22,519 bases of DNA, from NCBI GenBank assembly GCA_035556215.1, contig DATMFI010000015.1, positions 1 to 22,519 on the forward strand. Direction: 5' to 3'. A program made the translations under genes and the position numbers. Below are positions 1 through 6,039 of this stretch, piece after piece (position 1 is the first letter of the stretch; every line of letters starts with the position of its first letter). Below the pieces are notes generated by a model, which ran no database searches, had not been told where the DNA came from, and saw nothing but the letters and a program-made list of their open reading frames with translations. Source of the DNA: Palsa-892 sp035556215. GTDB taxonomy: Bacteria; Pseudomonadota; Alphaproteobacteria; Rhizobiales; Xanthobacteraceae.

Positions 1-20
1 GGCCCAAGCTGCGTGTTCCC

Positions 21-40
21 GGCGAAGATGGCTCTTCGCC
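21..40. other. Perfect 8-bp stem-loop near the left edge
   Basis: GGCGAAGA at 21-28 and TCTTCGCC at 33-40 are exact reverse complements around the loop TGGC. No T-tract follows on either strand, so it does not look like an intrinsic terminator. It may belong to the stem-loop array that continues to about 374. Confidence 0.5.
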
Positions 41-106
41 ACGGACGCCGGTGACATCGATCTGGGGACTCATCCGGGCCGTCAGTCGATGTTGAGCGTC
101 GAAAGC

Positions 107-374
107 GGTGGTTAGCAAAGTAACACCACCGGGGGCCGCGCAGAGCAAGCCTAGAAACACCGTGCGCGGGGCGCTGGTTACGAGCCGGCGACTGCGGTGA
201 GTACATATTTCGGTGTGTTCTTCATTTTTCACACCGAGCCGTGGAGACCGGTAAGTCTCCGGCGTCCCGCGCCGCCCTCATTCGGAAGGGCGCGAATGGG
301 GTAAACCCCAAGCGCGCTATTTCATGAGCGAGCGGAAGCTGACGAAGCCTCGGCGCTGAAAAAGCGATCGCGAG
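107..374. other. Array of stem-loops, possible structured RNA or intergenic repeat
   Basis: No convincing protein is encoded here; every frame is short and broken. The stretch holds a run of stems. A: 107-130, GGTG GTTA / TAAC (AC bulge) CACC. B: 136-142 CCGCGCA with 163-169 TGCGCGG. C: 210-217 TCGGTGTG with 230-237 CACACCGA. D: GCC 238-240 plus GGAGAC 243-248 with GTCTCC 255-260 plus GGC 261-263. E: GCCCT 274-278 with AGGGC 287-291. F: GCGCG 290-294 and GGGG 298-301 with CCCC 306-309 and CGCGC 313-317. G: CTCG 349-352 and CGCT 354-357 with AGCG 363-366 and CGAG 371-374. C and D abut without a spacer, and E and F share bases and so exclude each other. This is seen directly; that it is an RNA is inference. 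Strand and ends are unknown. A dispersed intergenic repeat is the main alternative. Confidence 0.4.
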
Positions 375-488
375 AACGAAGCCGCATGCCCAAATTAAAT
401 TTCACCTGAAGAGCCGCAAAAAGCTGGCGATGATCCGGCGTCAAATCTCGCGCTAACGATGAAGCTCATCCGAAATAAACCCAAAACA

Positions 489-518
489 AAAAATGCCCGG
501 CGTTGGCCGGGCATTTTT
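489..518 (-). terminator. Intrinsic terminator of ahcY
   Basis: ATGCCCGGC (493-501) pairs perfectly with GCCGGGCAT (506-514) around GTTG, and A/T pairs extend the stem outward. Read on the minus strand the hairpin is followed by TTTTTTGTTTTGG. It lies just past the ahcY stop codon at 539-541, so it should end the chvI-ahcY side of transcription. The plus strand also has a short T run (514-518), so it could work in both directions. Confidence 0.9.
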
Positions 519-538
519 CGTAGGCGAAGGAAGGAAAA

Positions 539-1954
539 TCAGTAGCGGTAGTGATCGCTCTTGTACGGACCTTGCACCTCTACGCCGATATAATCGGCCT
601 GATCCTTGCGCAGCTCGGTGAGCTTGGCGCCGATCTTCGAAAGATGCAGCCGCGCGACCTTCTCGTCGAGCGCCTTCGGCAGCACATAGACTTCCTTCTT
701 GTACTTGCCGTTGTTGTTCGCGAACAGCTCGATCTGCGCCAGCGTCTGGTTGGTGAACGACGCCGACATCACGAAGCTCGGGTGGCCCATGGCGTTGCCG
801 AGGTTCACGAGGCGCCCTTCCGACAGAAGAATGATGCGATGGCCGTCGGCGAACGTGATCTCGTCGACCTGCGGCTTGATATTCGTCCACTTGAGGTTCT
901 TGAGCGTGGAGACCTGAATTTCGTTGTCGAAGTGACCGATGTTGCAGACGATGGCGCGGTCTTTCATCTTGCGCATGTGCTCGAGCGTGATGATGTCGCG
1001 GTTGCCCGTCGCCGTGACGAAGATGTCGGCGACCGGCGCGGCGTCTTCCATCGTCACGACCTGATAGCCTTCCATCGCCGCCTGCAGCGCGCAGATCGGG
1101 TCGATTTCGGAAACCATCACGCGGCAGCCGGCCTGGCGCAGCGAAGCCGCCGAGCCTTTGCCGACGTCGCCGAAGCCCGCGACCATGGCGACCTTGCCCG
1201 ACATCATGATGTCGGTGCCGCGGCGGATGCCGTCGACCAGCGATTCCCGGCAGCCATAAAGGTTGTCGAATTTTGATTTGGTGACGGAATCGTTGACGTT
1301 GATCGCGGGCCACAACAGCGTGCCGGCTTTCTGCATCTCGTAGAGACGGTGCACGCCGGTGGTGGTTTCTTCCGAAACGCCGCGGATCGAGTCGGCGATC
1401 GCCTGGAAATAGCCCTTCGGCTTTTCCTTGAGCTGCTTCTTGAGGAGCGCGAAGAAAACTTCCTCTTCCTCGGAGCCCGGCTTGTCGAGGAACGCCGTGT
1501 CGCCTTTCTCGGCGCGCAGGCCGAGGTGGACGTACATGGTGGCATCGCCGCCGTCGTCGAGGATCATGTTCGGGTGTCCGCCGCCGTGCCAGTCGAACAG
1601 CTTGGCGGTGTAGTCCCAGTAGTCCTTCAGCGTCTCGCCTTTGATGGCGAAGACCGGAATGCCGGCGGCGGCGATCGCGGCCGCGGCATGGTCCTGCGTC
1701 GAATAGATGTTGCACGATACCCAGCGGATGTCGGCGCCGAGCGCTTTCAGCGTCTCGATCAGCACCGCCGTCTGGATCGTCATGTGCAGGGAACCCGCGA
1801 TGCGCGCGCCTTTCAATGGCTGTTTCGGGCCGTATTCCTCGCGCGTCGCCATCAGGCCCGGCATTTCGCTTTCGGCCATGGAGATTTCCTTGCGGCCGAA
1901 CTCGGCAAGGCCAATGTCCTTGACGATGTAGTCCTGATCGACGGGTTTATGCAT
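539..1954 (-). CDS. ahcY: Adenosylhomocysteinase (S-adenosyl-L-homocysteine hydrolase)
   Basis: Reversibly cleaves S-adenosylhomocysteine to adenosine and homocysteine with bound NAD, in the cytosol, and so relieves product inhibition of methyltransferases. The protein is 471 residues, normal for the bacterial long form. Residues 58-66 (HMTIQTAVL) and the segment around 219-235 (NVNDSVTKSKFDNLYGC) belong to the substrate site. GFGDVGKG at 260-267 is the NAD-binding Rossmann loop, and about 40 residues at 150-190 are the insertion typical of this form. The C-terminus is YKSDHYRY, whose Lys and Tyr reach the NAD of the neighbouring subunit. I chose ATG 1954 because it gives the family N-terminus (MHKPVDQDYIVKDI) and has GAGG upstream; the open frame runs to 2047 without family features. 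It lies 150 bases after ptsH, with an operator-like palindrome between, and ends in a strong terminator. Confidence 0.97.
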   Translation of the reverse strand: MHKPVDQDYIVKDIGLAEFGRKEISMAESEMPGLMATREEYGPKQPLKGARIAGSLHMTIQTAVLIETLKALGADIRWVSCNIYSTQDHAAAAIAAAGIPVFAIKGETLKDYWDYTAKLFDWHGGGHPNMILDDGGDATMYVHLGLRAEKGDTAFLDKPGSEEEEVFFALLKKQLKEKPKGYFQAIADSIRGVSEETTTGVHRLYEMQKAGTLLWPAINVNDSVTKSKFDNLYGCRESLVDGIRRGTDIMMSGKVAMVAGFGDVGKGSAASLRQAGCRVMVSEIDPICALQAAMEGYQVVTMEDAAPVADIFVTATGNRDIITLEHMRKMKDRAIVCNIGHFDNEIQVSTLKNLKWTNIKPQVDEITFADGHRIILLSEGRLVNLGNAMGHPSFVMSASFTNQTLAQIELFANNNGKYKKEVYVLPKALDEKVARLHLSKIGAKLTELRKDQADYIGVEVQGPYKSDHYRY

Positions 1955-1981
1955 CGGCGGCCTCGAATTCGTTTTGGGATG

Positions 1982-2045
1982 AATTGGCGGGCCCAATTGG
2001 AAACGGCCCGGCGGCGGGTTCTTAGCAGCCGCGGCCTGTGGCCGC
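1982..2045 (-). other. Two leader hairpins upstream of ahcY
   Basis: AATTGG (1982-1987) pairs with CCAATT (1993-1998), and GCGGCC (2031-2036) pairs with GGCCGC (2040-2045) around TGT. Both would lie in the ahcY 5' untranslated RNA if transcription starts near the palindrome at 2053-2072. I could not match them to a known SAM or SAH riboswitch: the loops are too short for SAM-II, and no SAH-riboswitch core is visible. Confidence 0.4.
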
Positions 2046-2052
2046 AACCACG

Positions 2053-2072
2053 ATATAAAGATTTCTTTATAT
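2053..2072 (-). promoter_or_regulatory. SahR-like palindromic operator of ahcY
   Basis: ATATAAAG-ATTT-CTTTATAT is a perfect 8-bp inverted repeat, 9 bp if the A/T inside is counted. It is AT-rich in a GC-rich setting and lies 98 bases upstream of the ahcY start, between ptsH and ahcY. ArsR-family SahR repressors are known in Proteobacteria to control ahcY and methionine-cycle genes through AT-rich palindromes. Assigning this site to SahR is inference from position, symmetry and composition. It implies a promoter for ahcY separate from that of the PTS genes. Confidence 0.6.
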
Positions 2073-2104
2073 GGCTTAATAAAGGCTTCGCGGGGCTGAC
2101 GCCG

Positions 2105-2374
2105 CTATTCCTCTTCGCCGAAGCGCTCGGCCAGGAGCTTCTCGATGGCGTCCAGCGCCGCCGATGCCTCGCGGCCGCTCGCCGAAACGATGATTGAGGA
2201 ACCGAACGGGGCCGCGAGCATGAGCAGACTCATGATCGAGTCGCCGCCTGCCGTGTCCTCGCCGCGCTGGACTTTCACCTCGGCGTCGAACTGCTGCACG
2301 GTCTGAACGAACCGCGCCGAAGCGCGGGCATGCAGGCCTTTCTTGTTGGTGAGTTTGAATTCGCGCGCCGGCAT
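2105..2374 (-). CDS. ptsH: HPr phosphocarrier protein of the regulatory PTS
   Basis: Small cytosolic phosphocarrier of 89 residues. His15 lies in GLHARAS and is the site phosphorylated by enzyme I. Ser46 lies in GGDSIMSLLML and is the site used by HPr kinase. Both fall at the canonical positions. It accepts phosphate from PtsP (EI-Ntr, not in this window) and passes it to EIIA proteins. No sugar permease is nearby, so the role is regulatory. Its ATG overlaps the stop codon of the EIIA(Man) gene by one base (TAATG), which points to translational coupling. The neighbouring hprK supplies the kinase for Ser46. In rhizobial annotation the same gene may be called an NPr-type HPr. Confidence 0.95.
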   Translation of the reverse strand: MPAREFKLTNKKGLHARASARFVQTVQQFDAEVKVQRGEDTAGGDSIMSLLMLAAPFGSSIIVSASGREASAALDAIEKLLAERFGEEE

Positions 2375-2775
2375 TATTCTCCCGCCAGCACGCGGCTTGC
2401 GATGTTGATGTATTTGCGCCCCGCGGCCTGCGCCTGTGTGACGGCTTCGGCGAGCGGCACTTCGGCGCGCACGGTGGCGAGTTTCACCAGCATCGGCAGG
2501 TTGACGCCGGCGACCACCTCGATGTTCGGCTCGTTCATCACCGAGATCGCGAGGTTCGAAGGCGTGCCGCCGAACATGTCGGTGAGGATCGCGACGCCGT
2601 CGCCGGAATTGACGCGTTTCACCGCGGCGATGATCTCGAGCCGGCGGCTGTCGATATTGTCATTCGGCTCGATGCAGATGGTCTCCATCTGCTCCTGCGG
2701 GCCCATGACGTGCTCGACCGCCGAACGAAATTCGTCAGCGAGGCGGCCGTGCGTAACAAGTACGATTCCGATCAT
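2374..2775 (-). CDS. ptsM: PTS EIIA component, mannose (EIIA-Man) family, regulatory
   Basis: Cytosolic protein of 133 residues in the EIIA-Man fold. His9, in LVTHGRLADEF, is the phosphorylation site, and LTDMFGGTPSN at about 64-74 is the second family signature with the Asp that supports the active His. It probably takes phosphate from HPr. No EIIB or EIIC partner is encoded here, which fits the incomplete PTS of alphaproteobacteria, where these proteins signal rather than import sugar. The start ATG at 2775 gives the normal N-terminus (MIGIVLVTHG); the open frame extends to 3045 without family features. It follows hprK by 89 bases, the largest gap of the block before ahcY, so a minor internal promoter is possible. 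The gene is also called manX in some genomes. Confidence 0.92.
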   Translation of the reverse strand: MIGIVLVTHGRLADEFRSAVEHVMGPQEQMETICIEPNDNIDSRRLEIIAAVKRVNSGDGVAILTDMFGGTPSNLAISVMNEPNIEVVAGVNLPMLVKLATVRAEVPLAEAVTQAQAAGRKYINIASRVLAGE

Positions 2776-2864
2776 CCGATCCCGCCGGGTATTTTCTGGC
2801 CCGGTTTCCCCAACAAGAGTGCGCGCATATGCCCCAGTCGCCTGCCAATGGCAAGAGAGCGAAA

Positions 2865-3308
2865 TTAGCCTTTCGGTGCGGTGTTTAACGCGGCAAGCAC
2901 AATCGGCAGCGGTTCCACCGCCGCACCGATCGGCAGCCGCGGCAGCAAAATATCGAGCAGCCTCGCTGTCATATTCTCCGGCATCCGCGCAGCATCGTCC
3001 GCCGCAAGATCGACGACAAGGCCCGCGACCGCGAGCCGCTCGCACTCAACGGCGCGAATGCCAAGACCGCGCACTTCGATCATGCCGTAAATGGCCTCGG
3101 GTGCTGAAACGACAAGCCGGTCATGTGCCGCCGCGATCTTCACGCGATCGTCGGCGACGAGTTTCGCATAAGGCAGCAATCCTGTTTGTTGCGCCTGCAA
3201 CAGCGCACGCGCAAGCCGCGATTTGCCCGAGCCCGACGGGCCGCGAATGATGATCGCGCGCTCGCCGGTGACGACAGCGCTGGCGTGGATGGTTTCCGCC
3301 GTCGCCAT
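2865..3308 (-). CDS. hprK: HPr kinase/phosphorylase, short alphaproteobacterial form
   Basis: Would phosphorylate HPr on Ser46 with ATP, and in some species reverse this. The protein is 147 residues, about half the length of Firmicute HprK, because the N-terminal domain is missing; this is normal for Alphaproteobacteria. The Walker A loop GPSGSGKS is at 23-30, an acidic DDR segment at 53-55, and the HprK signature EVRGLGI at 78-84. The start ATG at 3308 lies one base past the chvG stop, so the two genes are tightly coupled. The open frame reaches 3350 but that part overlaps the end of chvG and lacks family features. The context (chvG upstream, EIIA and HPr downstream) matches the conserved rhizobial order and supports the call. 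Confidence 0.93.
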   Translation of the reverse strand: MATAETIHASAVVTGERAIIIRGPSGSGKSRLARALLQAQQTGLLPYAKLVADDRVKIAAAHDRLVVSAPEAIYGMIEVRGLGIRAVECERLAVAGLVVDLAADDAARMPENMTARLLDILLPRLPIGAAVEPLPIVLAALNTAPKG

Positions 3309-3309
3309 C

Positions 3310-5079
3310 TTATTCGGCCGGCAGCCGGACGATGAAACGCGCACCGGCAACGATCGGCGCCGCGCCCGGCTCGAGCGACGTCATGCGGTTCTCGGCCCAG
3401 ATCCGGCCGCCGTGGCCCTCGACGATCTGCCGCGAGATCGAAAGACCGAGACCCGAATTCTGCCCGAAGCCCTGCTCGGGCCGGTCGGTGTAGAAGCGCT
3501 CGAAAATCCGGTGCAGCGCGTCGGGCGGAACGCCGGGGCCTTCGTCATCGACGACGATCTCGACTTCCTTGCGCAGCCTGCGGCAGGTGATGCGCACGAT
3601 GCCGCCCGGCGGCGAGAACGAACGCGCGTTCGAAACGAGATTGTCGATGACCTGCCCGAGGCGCGAGTCGTTGCCCGGCACCGTATAGCCCGCCGGTGCG
3701 CCCGGCGTGTGTTCGAACGAAAGCGCGACGGTGATCTGGTCGTCGCGCGGTACTTCGTTAGCGAGCGTCACGACGGCGGCGAGCAATTTCGCGAGATCGA
3801 CCGGCGCCGATTCCTGCCGCTGCATTTCGGCATCGAGACGGCTCGCCTCCGAAATATCGGTGATCAGCCGGTCGAGACGGCGCACGTCATGCTGGATGAC
3901 GGCGAGGAGGCGCGCCCGCGATTCTTCGGTTTTCGCGAGTGGCAGCGTCTCGACCGCCGAGCGCAGCGAGGTGAGGGGGTTCTTCAATTCGTGTGCGACG
4001 TCGGCGGCGAAACTCTCGATGCCTTCGATGCGCGTATAAAGCGCGTCGGTCATTTCCCGCAGCGAGCCCGAAAGGTAGCCGATCTCGTCGGAGCGATGGG
4101 TGAGATCGGGAATTTCGACACGCGCGCGCGAGCGGTGGCGGACATTCTGCGCGGCGTTCGCGAGCCGCCGCAGCGGCCCGCCGATTGCGCCGGCGAGCGC
4201 GAATGACAGAATGATCATCACCGCGGCGGCGACGCAGAAAACCTTGACGATGACGAAGCGCTCGGACTCGACCGCGGCATCGATCTCGCCGGGCTGCGTC
4301 GACAGGAGCAAAGCGCCGAGCACGCCGCGGAAGCGCTGGATCGGCACCGCGACGGTGATGATGACCTGGCCCTGTTCGGTGACGCGGACGATGCTGCCGT
4401 CCTGGCCGTTGATCGCCTGCGCGACCTCCGGATAGCCCTTGCCGTTGCCGGGCCCGATCTCGCGATAGACCGGCAGTTCGCCGCGCGCGAGCCATAGCTT
4501 CAGCTTGCGCCAGCGGCGCTCGAAATAATTGGGCTGCTGTTCCGGCACCGGATCGAGATCGAAGCGCAGGATTTCGCCGCGCAGGTAAAGCGTGCTCGAG
4601 TCCAGCAGCAGCGTGCCGTCGCGATCGTAAATGCGCGCGCGTGTTTTGGTCGGCGAGACGAGGCGGCGCAGGAGCGGCGCGACGCGTTCGGGATTGATCG
4701 GGAATTCGAGATTGGTCGCTTCTTCCTCGGGTCCGTAACTCTCGCCGGCCTGCAATTCGAGGAGTTTCTCGGGATCGACCATCAGCGTGTTGTTGTCGGC
4801 GGTCGCGGACGAGGCGATGGCGCCGGCGATGATCTCGCCTTGCGTGAGCAAGCTCTGAATGCGCGCGTCGATCAGTCCCGCGCGATATTCCGAAAGATAG
4901 AGAATGCCGGAAACGAGCGCGATCAACCCGGCAAGGTTGAGGAGCACGATGCGGCGGGTGATCGACGAGAAGCTCTGGCGCGACAGGTATCGCCCGGCCT
5001 TGCGAGTCAAATTGAGCAACGGGGCGAGGACGCCGAAGCGCAAGGGCCTGTGTTGAGCCTTGTCGACGTCCGCTTTCAT
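3310..5079 (-). CDS. chvG: Membrane sensor histidine kinase ChvG (ExoS/BvrS family)
   Basis: Inner-membrane sensor that phosphorylates ChvI; in rhizobia and Brucella the pair governs acid, envelope, exopolysaccharide and host-entry responses. From ATG 5079 the protein has 589 residues. A first membrane segment lies at about 43-63, a periplasmic domain of about 210 residues follows, and a second segment lies at about 275-299. Then come HAMP (about 300-349), the H-box VAHELKNPLTSL with His363, the N-box VIDNLVSNARSF, the G1 box VDDEGPGVP, the F box RIFERFYTDRP and the G2 box GLGLSIS, so the kinase core is complete. An in-frame TTG at 5097 adds six residues but sits directly behind a strong hairpin (5098-5117). 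Neither start has a good ribosome-binding site. The gene follows chvI and couples to hprK by a one-base gap. Confidence 0.94.
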   Translation of the reverse strand: MKADVDKAQHRPLRFGVLAPLLNLTRKAGRYLSRQSFSSITRRIVLLNLAGLIALVSGILYLSEYRAGLIDARIQSLLTQGEIIAGAIASSATADNNTLMVDPEKLLELQAGESYGPEEEATNLEFPINPERVAPLLRRLVSPTKTRARIYDRDGTLLLDSSTLYLRGEILRFDLDPVPEQQPNYFERRWRKLKLWLARGELPVYREIGPGNGKGYPEVAQAINGQDGSIVRVTEQGQVIITVAVPIQRFRGVLGALLLSTQPGEIDAAVESERFVIVKVFCVAAAVMIILSFALAGAIGGPLRRLANAAQNVRHRSRARVEIPDLTHRSDEIGYLSGSLREMTDALYTRIEGIESFAADVAHELKNPLTSLRSAVETLPLAKTEESRARLLAVIQHDVRRLDRLITDISEASRLDAEMQRQESAPVDLAKLLAAVVTLANEVPRDDQITVALSFEHTPGAPAGYTVPGNDSRLGQVIDNLVSNARSFSPPGGIVRITCRRLRKEVEIVVDDEGPGVPPDALHRIFERFYTDRPEQGFGQNSGLGLSISRQIVEGHGGRIWAENRMTSLEPGAAPIVAGARFIVRLPAE

Positions 5080-5097
5080 CACACGCGATTGAAACAA

Positions 5098-5117
5098 GCG
5101 GCCGGCTTACCGGCCGC
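5098..5117 (-). other. Intercistronic hairpin between chvI and chvG
   Basis: GCGGCCGG (5098-5105) and CCGGCCGC (5110-5117) form a perfect 8-bp, nearly all-GC stem around a 4-base loop. On the minus strand the stem begins 4 bases after the chvI stop codon and is followed by TTGTTTC. This could be a weak terminator, an RNA-stability element, or a structure limiting translation of chvG. Confidence 0.7.
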
Positions 5118-5121
5118 CGTC

Positions 5122-5823
5122 TCAAGCCTCCTTGAACCGGTAGCCGACGCCGTAAAGTGTTTCGATCATGTCGAAGTCGTCGTCAGCCGCCTTGAATTTC
5201 TTGCGCAGCCGCTTGATGTGGCTGTCGATCGTCCGGTCATCGACATAGACCTGATCGTCGTAAGCCGAGTCCATCAGTGCGTTGCGGCTCTTCACCACGC
5301 CGGGGCGCGTCGCGAGCGCCTGCAGGATGAGGAATTCGGTGACAGTCAGGATCACCGGGTCGCCCTTCCAGGTACAGGTGTGACGCTCGGGGTCCATGCG
5401 AAGCTGGCCGCGCTCGAGCACTTTGGTCGAGTCGACTTCCTTCGCGGGCTGGCCGTCCTTGACGCCGCCGCGGCGCAGGACCGCTTTCACGCGCTCGACG
5501 AGCAGCCGCTGCGAAAAGGGTTTGCGGATGAAATCGTCGGCACCCATCTTGAGGCCGAACAGCTCGTCGATCTCCTCGTCTTTCGAGGTGAGGAAGATGA
5601 TCGGCATGTCGGTCTTCTGGCGCAGCCGGCGCAGAAGCTCCATGCCGTCCATCCGCGGCATCTTGATATCGAGGATCGCGATATCCGGCGGGCTGGTCTT
5701 GAAGCCCTCCAGCGCCGAAGCGCCGTCGGTATAGGTCATGATCCGATAACCTTCGGCTTCGAGCGCGATCGAAACGGAAGTCAGGATATTTCGGTCGTCG
5801 TCGACAAGCGCAACGGTCGGCAT
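5122..5823 (-). CDS. chvI: Response regulator ChvI (ExoR-ExoS-ChvI type, OmpR family)
   Basis: DNA-binding partner of ChvG. The receiver domain spans residues 1-120, with the acidic pair at Asp8-Asp9, phosphoacceptor Asp52 (AILDIKMPRMDG), Thr79 and Lys101 (IRKPF). A winged-helix OmpR-type effector domain follows at about 135-232, with the recognition segment DDRTIDSHIKRLRKKF and the final YGVGYRF typical of the family. At 233 residues it has normal length. ATG 5823 is preceded by AAGGAG at ideal spacing (AAGGAGATGCC). It is the first gene of the minus-strand block and is divergent from the HugZ-like gene, with pckA beyond, the neighbourhood expected in rhizobia. Confidence 0.96.
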   Translation of the reverse strand: MPTVALVDDDRNILTSVSIALEAEGYRIMTYTDGASALEGFKTSPPDIAILDIKMPRMDGMELLRRLRQKTDMPIIFLTSKDEEIDELFGLKMGADDFIRKPFSQRLLVERVKAVLRRGGVKDGQPAKEVDSTKVLERGQLRMDPERHTCTWKGDPVILTVTEFLILQALATRPGVVKSRNALMDSAYDDQVYVDDRTIDSHIKRLRKKFKAADDDFDMIETLYGVGYRFKEA

Positions 5824-6039
5824 GGCATCTCCTTAAAAATCCAACGGGAATCGCGACCAGAAAAAAGCGAACGCGTTTCAAGACCGTGGGCGGGGCCGAA
5901 ATGTGACGGCCCCAGTGATTTGCCCGCCCCAGAAAGCCACCATAGCCAATTATGGCAAAGCCTCCAAGGGTAGCGGGGGGTCGAAAACATGAATGAAATC
6001 AGTGTATTCTTCCCGGCGAAATACGATGCGAGGTCAGAT
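5824..6039. promoter_or_regulatory. Divergent promoter region between chvI and the hugZ-like gene
   Basis: The spacer must hold the promoter of the chvI block (minus) and of the hugZ-like gene (plus). GGGGCC 5892-5897 can pair with GGCCCC 5908-5913, or the overlapping GGGCGGG 5888-5894 can pair with CCCGCCC 5923-5929, so two structures exclude each other. CCATA 5940-5944 and TATGG 5951-5955 form a further inverted repeat around GCCAAT. I cannot assign -35/-10 boxes with confidence. Confidence 0.5.

Noticed and set aside
343..454. Short frame ending in HLKSRKKLAMIRRQISR
   Set aside because: No start codon with a ribosome-binding site; about 36 codons after an in-frame stop; the basic tail alone is not evidence of a gene.
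1..480. tmRNA, RNase P RNA, SRP RNA or rRNA in the gene-free left end
   Set aside because: I looked for a tag-peptide frame, the GAGGAAAGTCCGGGC core of RNase P and the SRP GGAA/AGCAG loops and found none.
453..1715. 420-codon minus-strand frame overlapping ahcY
   Set aside because: Shifted frame of ahcY; it also runs through the intrinsic terminator at 489-518.
1955..2052. SAM-II or SAH riboswitch before ahcY
   Set aside because: The hairpin loop is three bases and the pseudoknot-forming segments are missing; no SAH core sequence was seen.
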